64,000 nucleotides of DNA, taken from Mariprofundus sp. UBA1536 (GTDB lineage Bacteria > Pseudomonadota > Zetaproteobacteria > Mariprofundales > Mariprofundaceae). Positions 8,705 through 14,571 of this stretch are shown one piece after another (the first letter of the stretch is position 1; the number at the start of each line of letters is the position of its first letter). The position numbers were made by a program, and so were the translations under genes. The notes under the pieces are model-generated. The model was not told the DNA's origin. It made no database searches and saw only the letters and a program-made list of their open reading frames with translations. Where the stretch lies: assembly GCA_002323245.1 (NCBI GenBank), contig DCPU01000011.1:30128-94127 (forward strand), written 5' to 3'.

Positions 8705-9100
8705 CTATTTTTCAATCGGATAGTTGGCAGCCCGCCAGCCGCGCATACTTGCGCGCATATTATGCACTTTATCATACCCTGCTTCGGTCAACATCTCTGC
8801 AGCGCGTGTAGAGCGCTTACCCGATTCGCAATAAACATATACATCCACATCTTTGGGCACTTCGTTCAAACGACTGGCCAAAGTGTCCACTGAAATATTT
8901 TTGGCGGTAGGCACATGCCCAGAAGCATATTCACCCTCGGAACGTACATCGAGAATAAGCTTAGGAATGTTGTTCGACTCAAGCTGGGCCTGCACTTGAT
9001 CCACAGTCACTTCCACAAAGCCCGATGGGGCAGTATTCATATCGCAGCCAGCAACAATCAAAACTGCTGCTAAAGCCATCACGAGTTTCAATGATTTCAT
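8705..9100 (-). CDS. Lipoprotein rhodanese
   Basis: A 131-residue rhodanese with a lipoprotein signal peptide: after MKSLKLVMALAAVLI comes the lipobox VAGC with Cys at about residue 19, so the mature protein is anchored to a membrane on its periplasmic side. The rhodanese domain contains LILDVRSEGEYASGHVP and the catalytic loop VYCESGKRSTRAAEML. I place the start at the ATG at 9100, with GGAGAGACAG before it; longer frames upstream lack such support and would bury the signal peptide. It lies 10 bases after the membrane rhodanese gene. Confidence 0.94.
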   Translation of the reverse strand: MKSLKLVMALAAVLIVAGCDMNTAPSGFVEVTVDQVQAQLESNNIPKLILDVRSEGEYASGHVPTAKNISVDTLASRLNEVPKDVDVYVYCESGKRSTRAAEMLTEAGYDKVHNMRASMRGWRAANYPIEK

Positions 9101-9110
9101 CTGTCTCTCC

Positions 9111-9512
9111 TTAACGTTTGGTCGGCAAATTTGCAGCCATCCAGCTGCCCATGCCACCTGAAAAATTGTACACAGGCTTATAACCTGCTTGACCAAAAGC
9201 ACTTGCTGCAGATAAAGAGCGCATACCAGAAGCACAAATACAAATTACTGGCTTATCTTTGGGCACTTCATTCAACCGCTGCTTAACTTCATGCAACGGA
9301 ATATGAATCGCCCCCGCAGCTTTGCCGCTTTTCCATTCACCCACAGTACGCACATCCACAAGTGTGTACGATTTATCTTTAAGCGCCTTAAAATCAGCCG
9401 CCGACATACTTTTAACACCAGCCATTTTCGGTTTCACCACCTTACCCCACACTATCCAGGCAATCAGCGCCATGGTGAGTACCATCATTAAATTTTCTTG
9501 TATCCAAGCCAT
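9111..9512 (-). CDS. Membrane-anchored rhodanese
   Basis: A 133-residue protein with one N-terminal transmembrane helix (about residues 9-25, MVLTMALIAWIVWG) followed by a rhodanese domain. Motifs are YTLVDVRTVGEWKSG, GAIHIPLHEV and the active loop CICASGMRSLSAA, with the reactive Cys in CASGMRS. The helix is preceded by few charged residues and followed by KVVKPK. By the positive-inside rule the catalytic domain could face the cytoplasm, so the orientation is uncertain. The ATG at 9512 has AAAGGAA seven bases upstream. It follows the DUF2892 gene by 12 bases. Confidence 0.94.
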   Translation of the reverse strand: MAWIQENLMMVLTMALIAWIVWGKVVKPKMAGVKSMSAADFKALKDKSYTLVDVRTVGEWKSGKAAGAIHIPLHEVKQRLNEVPKDKPVICICASGMRSLSAASAFGQAGYKPVYNFSGGMGSWMAANLPTKR

Positions 9513-9524
9513 GATCAAATTCCT

Positions 9525-9755
9525 TTAGCAAGTTTTGCAAGCAGATGCTTCAGTTTTCAAACCCAATTTTTTCAAAATGGTCGCCATCAAACACCATTGC
9601 GAAAATCCGGATTGAAACAAATTCACGCCCACAAATAAAGTAAACCACAACCATGATGGCTCTGTTAATACTGTGCCGTTATAAACCGATGAAAGCACCA
9701 CCGATAACATAATAAAAAATCCCGCTACAATGTGAATCACACGTTCTACTGTCAT
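9525..9755 (-). CDS. DUF2892 (YgaP-type transmembrane) protein
   Basis: A 76-residue integral membrane protein with two helices (VIHIVAGFFIMLSVVL and WLWFTLFVGVNLFQSGFS). It ends with the conserved FSQWCLMATILKKLGLK segment and a CKTC tail. DUF2892 is the transmembrane part found fused to a rhodanese in E. coli YgaP. Here it is a separate protein immediately upstream of rhodanese genes, which supports the same functional link. The conserved Cys in QWC and the C-terminal CKTC are candidates for accepting sulfur. GGAAGG precedes the ATG. It is the first gene after the intergenic palindrome and arsR. Confidence 0.92.
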   Translation of the reverse strand: MTVERVIHIVAGFFIMLSVVLSSVYNGTVLTEPSWLWFTLFVGVNLFQSGFSQWCLMATILKKLGLKTEASACKTC

Positions 9756-9778
9756 GTTTTTACCTTCCTATTTAATAT

Positions 9779-9784
9779 ATTATA
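9779..9784 (-). promoter_or_regulatory. Candidate -10 box of the rhodanese cassette
   Basis: On the minus strand these bases read TATAAT, a perfect -10 hexamer, in a 65-base AT-rich gap between arsR and the DUF2892 gene. A good -35 hexamer at 17 bases is not visible, as expected for a promoter needing an activator, or it may be a chance match in AT-rich DNA. It lies 24 bases upstream of the DUF2892 start, a suitable leader length. Confidence 0.4.
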
Positions 9785-9811
9785 ATTTAGTGAATTATTA
9801 GAGAAAAAAAT

Positions 9812-9830
9812 ATGCAAATATTATTTGCAT
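9812..9830. promoter_or_regulatory. Perfect 19-bp palindrome, candidate ArsR operator
   Basis: Two 9-base arms (atgcaaata and tatttgcat) around one central base form a perfect palindrome that overlaps the arsR stop codon. It lies about 28 bases upstream of the candidate -10 of the downstream cassette. ArsR-family dimers bind short AT-rich palindromes near promoters, so this is a plausible operator. On the minus strand it is followed by a run of T, so a weak AT-rich terminator is the alternative. A one-base loop makes an RNA hairpin less likely. Confidence 0.45.
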
Positions 9831-10123
9831 ACTTCCGGACAATAAATCCCTTGTAAGGCTGTAAGCAGGCTCTCAAATTCAGGGTTGGCAATGCTGTAAT
9901 AAACCTGCTGCCCCCGCTTTTCAGAGTTAAGCACACCCATCAAGCGCATTTTTGACAAATGCTGGGATAGATTGGATTGCGATGTGCCTGTACGTTCGAT
10001 CAAATCGTGTACACATAGCGGCCCATCCATCAAGCTACACAACACAGCCAAGCGCACTTCATGTGCTATCGCTTTGAGGCCTTCTGTTGCAAATGCAATT
10101 TTTTCTTGCGGTATCATTTCCAT
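9821..10123 (-). CDS. ArsR-family regulator, probable persulfide/redox sensor
   Basis: A 100-residue winged-helix repressor. The helix-turn-helix is in DLIERTGTSQSNLSQHLSKM (residues about 40-59), and the wing is in LNSEKRGQQVYYSI. Cysteines are at about 29, 37, 95 and 99. The ELCVCDL arsenic-binding motif is absent (GPLCVHDL instead), whereas one Cys before the recognition helix and one near the C-terminus is the arrangement known for persulfide sensors such as BigR and SqrR. The ATG at 10123 has AAGG eight bases upstream; a GTG three codons earlier lacks this. It stands at the head of the rhodanese cassette, so sulfide or persulfide control is the natural inference. Confidence 0.9.
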   Translation of the reverse strand: MEMIPQEKIAFATEGLKAIAHEVRLAVLCSLMDGPLCVHDLIERTGTSQSNLSQHLSKMRLMGVLNSEKRGQQVYYSIANPEFESLLTALQGIYCPEVCK

Positions 10124-10146
10124 AAGACGCACCTTAACTACAGTTT

Positions 10147-10152
10147 ATTATA
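10147..10152 (-). promoter_or_regulatory. Candidate -10 box of arsR
   Basis: The minus strand reads TATAAT here, 23 bases upstream of the arsR ATG and inside an AT-rich segment just after the potassium-channel stop codon. No strong -35 is seen. It supports arsR having its own promoter rather than relying on read-through from the upstream gene. It is a single motif match in AT-rich DNA, so certainty is limited. Confidence 0.35.
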
Positions 10153-10167
10153 TTAGCAATACATAAT

Positions 10168-11793
10168 TTATATAGGGCGACTTGCAAACCTAGTGTCTCC
10201 GCAACATAAAATATTATCCCCTGCAAAAATCGTGGTATCAGCGCTGGGGTGCATCATCAATGTATGACCTCGCTTGATGGCCAAAACCACAAAGGGTTGG
10301 CCCAGTTGTACTTCTCCAGCCAATGATACAAGGTGATTTAAATCCACAGTGGCTGCCAAATCTAAGGCAGATATCACTGATGGCGTTTGCTGGATATCCA
10401 CTACCAGCTGCCATGTTTTAAGCTCGCGCACATTTTGAATGCGCAACAATTCTTCCACCAAATTACTCACTTCAACTTCAGCCAAATAGCGCAGTTGAGA
10501 AATGAATTGATACAACATCGGCGTTGATAATCTGGCCATCACCTCTTGGGCAACAATCTTATTGTTTTGCATCACTTCATTGGCATTTATGGCCGTAAAC
10601 AAAGCATCATTGGCGCGTATATTTTGCCTCGCAATAATAAATAAATCCGATTTCAGCTCTTTTGCAGTCATCAAAATGGAAAGGTTATCTGCATCATCGG
10701 ATGTGGCAGCGACAATACCCACTGCTCGTTTGATTTGCGCCTCTAACAAGGTAACAGCCTCAGTGCCGCGCCCACGCACGCTACCCTCGGGCGCACCCAT
10801 TTCTTCGGGAACTTCGTCAATGACAAGCACCTCTAATCCATATTCTAAAAAAGCTTGGTAAAGCGTTTCACCAAGGCGACCAAAACCGCAGATAATCCAT
10901 AAGCCTTGGGTATTCACTTCATTAAAGGCGCAATGCTCCCCATCTTCTTCAGTAAGCAATTCATGAAGCTGATAATGTTTGGGGTAAAATAAATGTAGCA
11001 CCATTTGCTGCACGAATATATCAAAAGGATTAATAAGGTAATCGGTGCCAAAGGATGCCATATTGGCTTCAATACCCTTATCTTCGACGCGGCAAGCTAC
11101 TTCCAAATTTGGATTGAGCAGTTTGCAATTGATGGCAATTTTTAAGTTCACTTTATTATCATCAGTTACTGCCGCCACACCCTTACAGCATGGATGATTG
11201 ATGCCTGCGCGAATCAAATGTTCCGATTGCGATGCATCCACAACCAATGCCGGCACATCCATGGCATGTTCTTCGATTTCAAGGGCATGAATGGCATTTT
11301 GGTCATTATCAATCACCACCACCTGTTGATGTTTTTGGGTAAAAGCATGTGCCAACAAATGACCTGTATCGCCATAACCACAGACCAGAAAAAAAGGTGA
11401 GGTGATATGTTTCACTTGGCGACTAAACACGCTTTTTCGCAAGGCCATTTTAAAGGTTTGGTCTTGCATCAAAGTGAGGATGGTACCAAAAGCGTAGAGC
11501 CAAATAATCACCGTTGGGTAAATCATAAACGACACCCAAAGCCGCTGGGCTGATGTAAATGGATAAGGAATCTCACCAAAGCCAATGGTGGTTGCCATGT
11601 AGCTAACAAAATAAAAGGCATCCAGGAAACTCATAGACCAAGGCTTGCCCTGATCATCCACACCTGGAATCAACACCAAACCCAGCACAGCAATGGCAAA
11701 AATGCTAATCACGGCAATCAATGGTGTGCGCATGCGTCTTAACACATACACAACAACTGTATCGGCAGACCGTGTTTTGCTAAATACGCTCAT
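10168..11793 (-). CDS. Potassium channel with two RCK/TrkA-N domains
   Basis: A 541-residue ion channel subunit in the inner membrane. Two transmembrane helices (about residues 23-43 and 85-108) flank a pore loop with the selectivity filter TTIGFGE at residues 68-74. Two cytoplasmic Rossmann-type RCK domains follow: VCGYGDTGHLL near 138 and IICGFGRLGETL near 297, each with the later acidic nucleotide-binding residue (VIDND, VIDE). The C-terminus resembles TrkA-C. GFGE in place of GYGD is tolerated in known K+ channels but may alter selectivity. It follows the DUF6394 gene by 3 bases, so the two probably form one unit. Confidence 0.92.
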   Translation of the reverse strand: MSVFSKTRSADTVVVYVLRRMRTPLIAVISIFAIAVLGLVLIPGVDDQGKPWSMSFLDAFYFVSYMATTIGFGEIPYPFTSAQRLWVSFMIYPTVIIWLYAFGTILTLMQDQTFKMALRKSVFSRQVKHITSPFFLVCGYGDTGHLLAHAFTQKHQQVVVIDNDQNAIHALEIEEHAMDVPALVVDASQSEHLIRAGINHPCCKGVAAVTDDNKVNLKIAINCKLLNPNLEVACRVEDKGIEANMASFGTDYLINPFDIFVQQMVLHLFYPKHYQLHELLTEEDGEHCAFNEVNTQGLWIICGFGRLGETLYQAFLEYGLEVLVIDEVPEEMGAPEGSVRGRGTEAVTLLEAQIKRAVGIVAATSDDADNLSILMTAKELKSDLFIIARQNIRANDALFTAINANEVMQNNKIVAQEVMARLSTPMLYQFISQLRYLAEVEVSNLVEELLRIQNVRELKTWQLVVDIQQTPSVISALDLAATVDLNHLVSLAGEVQLGQPFVVLAIKRGHTLMMHPSADTTIFAGDNILCCGDTRFASRPI

Positions 11794-11796
11794 CAG

Positions 11797-12186
11797 TTAT
11801 CTGCGAATAATTGACGCTTCAATCACCAGCAACACCACAGAAACCACATTCGCCAACAATGCGCCACCTGATAACGAGACAATGGATGTGATGGCATGCA
11901 CGCTCATCTGCGCTTCGGCGACATGTGCGGCATACGCCCAAACAATAGCCGCAGCAACCAAGCCCAAATCAGCTGCCAAGCTTGATGCCAGCATCAATGC
12001 CCCCAAATGAGAGCGCTCGCCAAACTTGAGTACTGTGGCAATCAAGCTGATCACAATAGCTGCATACAATTCATAAATATTATGATGGTTGATATTTTCA
12101 ATATCGCCCACAAAAAAACCGAAATTCAGCGTTAAAGAAAAAATGATAAAAAATCCAAAAAACACTTTGCTCATATTCATAACCAT
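11797..12186 (-). CDS. DUF6394-type membrane protein
   Basis: An integral membrane protein of about 130 residues. It begins MNMSKVFFGFFIIFSLTLNF, with four hydrophobic segments in total and a conserved-looking cytoplasmic stretch VLKFGERSHLGA. The pattern (GFFVGDIEN, NHHNIYELYAA, LIATVLKFGER) is what I recall for DUF6394, a family found beside RCK-containing potassium channels. Two nearby ATG codons (12186 and 12180) could start it; the longer upstream extension is not hydrophobic and lacks support. Its 3-base spacing to the channel gene suggests an accessory or regulatory subunit. Confidence 0.8.
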   Translation of the reverse strand: MVMNMSKVFFGFFIIFSLTLNFGFFVGDIENINHHNIYELYAAIVISLIATVLKFGERSHLGALMLASSLAADLGLVAAAIVWAYAAHVAEAQMSVHAITSIVSLSGGALLANVVSVVLLVIEASIIRR

Positions 12187-12345
12187 CACCCACCACTTTC
12201 TAAGATTAAAAAGCTGTGAGCAGGTATGGTGCCAACATGCGTTGAAAAGCAGGGGGCAAGCACTCAAAGCAGCAATTCCCGTAAAAAGAAGTTAGCCTTG
12301 CGCCTTAGTAGCCATATCCCCCATTTTCAGCACCAAGGTGAATCT

Positions 12346-12522
12346 ATGTTTGTAAAAATTGATAAAAAAACACACGAAGAAACCATCATTAGCAGCACGG
12401 ATATGACGTTGGTGTTGGAGCGTGATATTAAAGATAATCAAGTGGATGACACCCTCACCGAAATGGTCATCAGCGGCTACGAACACAAAGACAAAACCGC
12501 CATCTACCGATATAAAAAATAG
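12346..12522 (+). CDS. Small acidic/basic mixed protein, 58 residues (paralogue 1)
   Basis: A 58-codon gene starting at the ATG at 12346 with AAGGTG six bases upstream. The protein begins MFVKIDKKTHEET and is polar throughout, without a signal peptide or membrane helix. It aligns without gaps to the next small gene (12623-12799): 29 of 58 positions are identical, including MFVK, RDI, VDDT and the Tyr/His/Asp near the C-terminus. Duplicate genes retaining length and frame argue for a real product. Family unrecognised. Confidence 0.75.
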   Translation: MFVKIDKKTHEETIISSTDMTLVLERDIKDNQVDDTLTEMVISGYEHKDKTAIYRYKK

Positions 12523-12622
12523 CTAATATTCCCCTTAAAGGCCGCTACTCTTTTATCTTATCATGCATTTATGCTACGCCTAAAATCCTTGGCACAAGCC
12601 AAACAGTACAAATGGAGAGTAA

Positions 12623-12799
12623 ATGTTCGTAAAAACCGATAAAGATACGCAAGAAGAAGTCGCCATTAGCAACAGCGAAATGACCAAGGTTCTCAAGCGT
12701 GATATCACCAGCAATCTGGTGGATGACACCATATCAGATATGACCATGGGTGCTTATATCCACCGCGACCAAGTCCCTTCCTATAAACATAAGCCTTAA
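12623..12799 (+). CDS. Small protein, 58 residues (paralogue 2)
   Basis: A second 58-codon gene, 100 bases after the first, starting at the ATG at 12623 with TGGAGAG five bases before it. It begins MFVKTDKDTQEEV and shares half of its residues with paralogue 1 in a gapless alignment. Substitutions are mostly conservative (Thr/Ser, Glu/Asp, Lys/Arg), as expected under protein-level selection. A short perfect inverted repeat (TTGGC-acaa-GCCAA, 12589-12602) lies just upstream and might be a regulator site or hairpin. Function unknown. Confidence 0.75.
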   Translation: MFVKTDKDTQEEVAISNSEMTKVLKRDITSNLVDDTISDMTMGAYIHRDQVPSYKHKP

Positions 12800-12870
12800 C
12801 GCATGAACGCTTTGCCTAACAATTTGGAAACATCATTTATGTTTTTCTTATTCGTTCCGATAGATAGCCC

Positions 12871-13056
12871 ATGGATATGGCATTGGTAGCAAGCATCAGC
12901 GCAATGGCGCAAGCACAGGTTCAATCGAACGTGCAATTAGCTGTGTTTAAACAAAACATGGACACAAGCCAGACAAATGCTCTCAAGCTGCTCCAATCCA
13001 TGCCATCCGTGGACATCAACCCCGCCATCGGCAGAAACCTCAACTTGGTTGCTTAA
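12871..13056 (+). CDS. YjfB-like putative motility protein
   Basis: A 61-residue protein matching the YjfB family: an N-terminal helix (VASISAMAQAQVQSNVQLAVFKQNMD) followed by ALKLLQSMP and a short C-terminal tail. Family members are small proteins linked to motility loci; their function is not established. There is no Shine-Dalgarno before the ATG. A CCGATAG sequence at about 12857-12863 resembles the -10 of sigma-28 promoters, but its -35 partner is poor and the resulting leader would be very short. It is far from the flagellar operon at 40-48 kb. Confidence 0.75.
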   Translation: MDMALVASISAMAQAQVQSNVQLAVFKQNMDTSQTNALKLLQSMPSVDINPAIGRNLNLVA

Positions 13057-13183
13057 AGTTGAAGCCAATTCACGGCAAGCCTGCTAAAGCAGCTTAACAT
13101 AAAGTTATGAAAGTTAGACATATACTCATAGAACACCAAGATGCATTCGACATACCAATCATGCCAATCACTGATAGCAATCT

Positions 13184-13210
13184 TTGACATAACCCAATTG
13201 GTCTTATACA
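13184..13210 (+). promoter_or_regulatory. Candidate promoter and operator of parDE
   Basis: TTGACA at 13184-13189 and TATACA at 13205-13210 are separated by 15 bases. Between them is a perfect 8-base palindrome, CCAATTGG (13194-13201). ParD-type ribbon-helix-helix antitoxins repress their own promoters by binding short palindromes, so the palindrome between the hexamers is a plausible operator. The 15-base spacer is shorter than ideal. Confidence 0.45.
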
Positions 13211-13234
13211 GTTTCTCTAAACAAGGAGACCAAT

Positions 13235-13483
13235 ATGAACTTTAGCCTAACGCCAAGCTTGGAACAGTTTGTTCGTGACAAAGCCAGCACTGGTGATTAC
13301 AACAATGCCAGCGAAGTGATTCGTGAAGCCATTCGTCTACTCAAAGAAAAAGACGAACTGCGCGCTATAAAGCTAGAGCAATTACGAGCCGCGATTCGCT
13401 TAGGAGATGAGGCCATAGAACAAGGACAATATACAGACATTAATAGTAAAAAAGAGCTAGATGCTTTCTTTGCCAAACTCTAA
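13235..13483 (+). CDS. parD: ParD-family antitoxin
   Basis: An 82-residue type II antitoxin. The N-terminal ribbon-helix-helix motif is FSLTPSLEQFVRDKASTGDYNNASEVIREAIRLL split over the first 40 residues; the charged helical C-terminus, which wraps the toxin, ends LDAFFAKL. AAGGAGA lies eight bases before the ATG. Its last 23 bases overlap the start of the parE gene, the usual arrangement for coupled antitoxin-toxin translation. It probably represses its own promoter just upstream. Confidence 0.93.
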   Translation: MNFSLTPSLEQFVRDKASTGDYNNASEVIREAIRLLKEKDELRAIKLEQLRAAIRLGDEAIEQGQYTDINSKKELDAFFAKL

Positions 13484-13781
13484 AATCTTACGTCTATCTA
13501 AGCCAAGCGAACAAGATCTACATAACATAGCAGCTTACACATCCCGCAACTGGGGCAATACGCAGAAAAAAATATACATCAATAAAATAATGAATGATCT
13601 TGAAATACTCTGCCAAATGCCCTCTTTAGGATATGCCCGTGATGAGCTTAGCTCAGGTTTACGCGCTTACATGATTGAGCAACATATTGTTTACTACCGT
13701 GAATCAAAAACTCAAATTATTGTCATTCGTATTTTGCATGAAAAAATGGATTCTGAGCAACATCTAAGCCAATTGAAATAG
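13461..13781 (+). CDS. parE: ParE/RelE-superfamily toxin
   Basis: A 106-residue toxin of the ParE/RelE fold. Recognisable features are DLHNIAAYTSRNWG near the N-terminus, a central MPSLGYARDELSSGLRAY stretch, and the C-terminal strand pair HIVYYRESKTQIIVIRILHEKMD, typical of ParE. ParE proteins poison DNA gyrase, but subfamily members differ, so the target here is inferred. It overlaps parD by 23 bases. It looks full length, with no frameshift, and lies directly upstream of the dispersed repeat. Confidence 0.92.
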   Translation: MLSLPNSKILRLSKPSEQDLHNIAAYTSRNWGNTQKKIYINKIMNDLEILCQMPSLGYARDELSSGLRAYMIEQHIVYYRESKTQIIVIRILHEKMDSEQHLSQLK

Positions 13782-13884
13782 TGTGCTTCGAGAAAGTGAA
13801 CGATAAATGTCAACTGATACCCCCACTTCGCAATCAATCCTTAAAATTTCCTAAACCGCAAAGTACGCAAAGTTACGCGAAGTT

Positions 13885-14040
13885 TTTGAGGAAACACCCC
13901 TTGTTTATAGCTGCGCCGGAACGTCAGGCATAAAAAGGAAAAGCGCAGAAACACGCGCCCTTTTTATGTTTGTAAGTGAAGGATAAACGCAGCTATCTAA
14001 GGGGCAGCTTTTTGGTTCTTTTTTGGCTGCCCAAAAATGA
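13885..14040 (+). repeat. Dispersed hairpin repeat, copy A
   Basis: This element fills most of the 307-base gap between parE and the convergent SecB-like gene. It is clearly related to copy B at 47920-48070: an approximately 80-base core beginning TATAGCTGCGCCGGAA is nearly the same. It contains hairpin 1, with CATAAAAAGG (13929-13938) pairing with CCTTTTTATG (13959-13968) and an inner GCGC/GCGC. Hairpin 2 pairs TTTTTGG (14020-14026) with CCAAAAA (14031-14037). Just before it, at 13858-13886, are three imperfect copies of a CGCAAAGT-like unit. Both copies lie at gene 3' ends, so a terminator or mobile-repeat origin is possible. Confidence 0.75.
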
Positions 14041-14088
14041 ACAGAATTTACCAATTAAGTATTGTGTTCCCGGAACCTCTGTTATGGT

Positions 14089-14571
14089 TTATCCTTCTTT
14101 TTTGGCTGGCATATGCATACGAAAGGGTATCTCAATGACTGATATGCCAATTCTTGTACAAGTTGATTGAACAAACTCTCTCCAGAAAGGCCATACATGA
14201 ATGTGAACATTTCGATTCAAGAACAGAACCATCCCGTCTTCAGAAAACTTTTTAGAATCTTTTAATTGGTATTCGGATTCAAAAACTGCTGAGATTTCTG
14301 CCTTAACATAACCATCAGCATCTTTATCTAAAGAAGAGTCAACCAAACGTACTCCAGCATGAAATTGAAACACCATAACACTTGATATCTCATCTTCGTC
14401 TATCATTGCCTTATATTCACTGCCTGGGCCGCCTTTAAACTGCACCTCTAATTCAGCATCATGACAGTTGTGACGATTAAAATCTTCATGTGTGGTTACC
14501 ACTGAACTGCAAAGAAATACCCCTAATGGCTGTAAATTCTCTACGGTCTCTAGCAAAAGTGAGTTATCCAT
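14089..14571 (-). CDS. SecB-like chaperone of a toxin-antitoxin-chaperone system
   Basis: A 160-residue protein resembling SecB. The C-terminal part has NVHIHVWPFWREFVQSTCTR followed by IGISVIEIPF, matching the conserved helix and Pro-rich strand of SecB-family proteins; the N-terminal half has alternating strands. It is not in a secretion locus: it overlaps the mqsA stop by 8 bases as the third gene of an MqsR-MqsA operon. SecB-like proteins in this position are known as dedicated chaperones that protect the antitoxin (TAC systems, e.g. the HigBA-linked Rv1957 of M. tuberculosis). The role here is inferred from that context. Confidence 0.82.
   Translation of the reverse strand: MDNSLLLETVENLQPLGVFLCSSVVTTHEDFNRHNCHDAELEVQFKGGPGSEYKAMIDEDEISSVMVFQFHAGVRLVDSSLDKDADGYVKAEISAVFESEYQLKDSKKFSEDGMVLFLNRNVHIHVWPFWREFVQSTCTRIGISVIEIPFRMHMPAKKEG

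Noticed and set aside
9111..9235. Extended N-terminus of the lipoprotein rhodanese (45 more residues)
   Set aside because: It would overlap the membrane-rhodanese gene and bury a perfect lipoprotein signal peptide that has its own ribosome-binding site.
12226..12345. Longer N-terminal extension of the first 58-residue protein
   Set aside because: The paralogue starts exactly at the internal ATG and the ribosome-binding site is there, so the extension is not coding.
12845..12870. Sigma-28 promoter before the YjfB-like gene
   Set aside because: CCGATAG resembles the -10, but the -35 is poor and the ATG would be only a few bases downstream.
13858..13886. CRISPR-like short direct repeats
   Set aside because: Three imperfect CGCAAAGT units without spacers are a simple tandem repeat, not a CRISPR array.
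13976..14170. Plus-strand frame of 64 codons (KDKRSYLRGSFLVLFWLP)
   Set aside because: It runs through the dispersed repeat and into the 3' end of the SecB-like gene; the repeat's second copy does not keep the frame.
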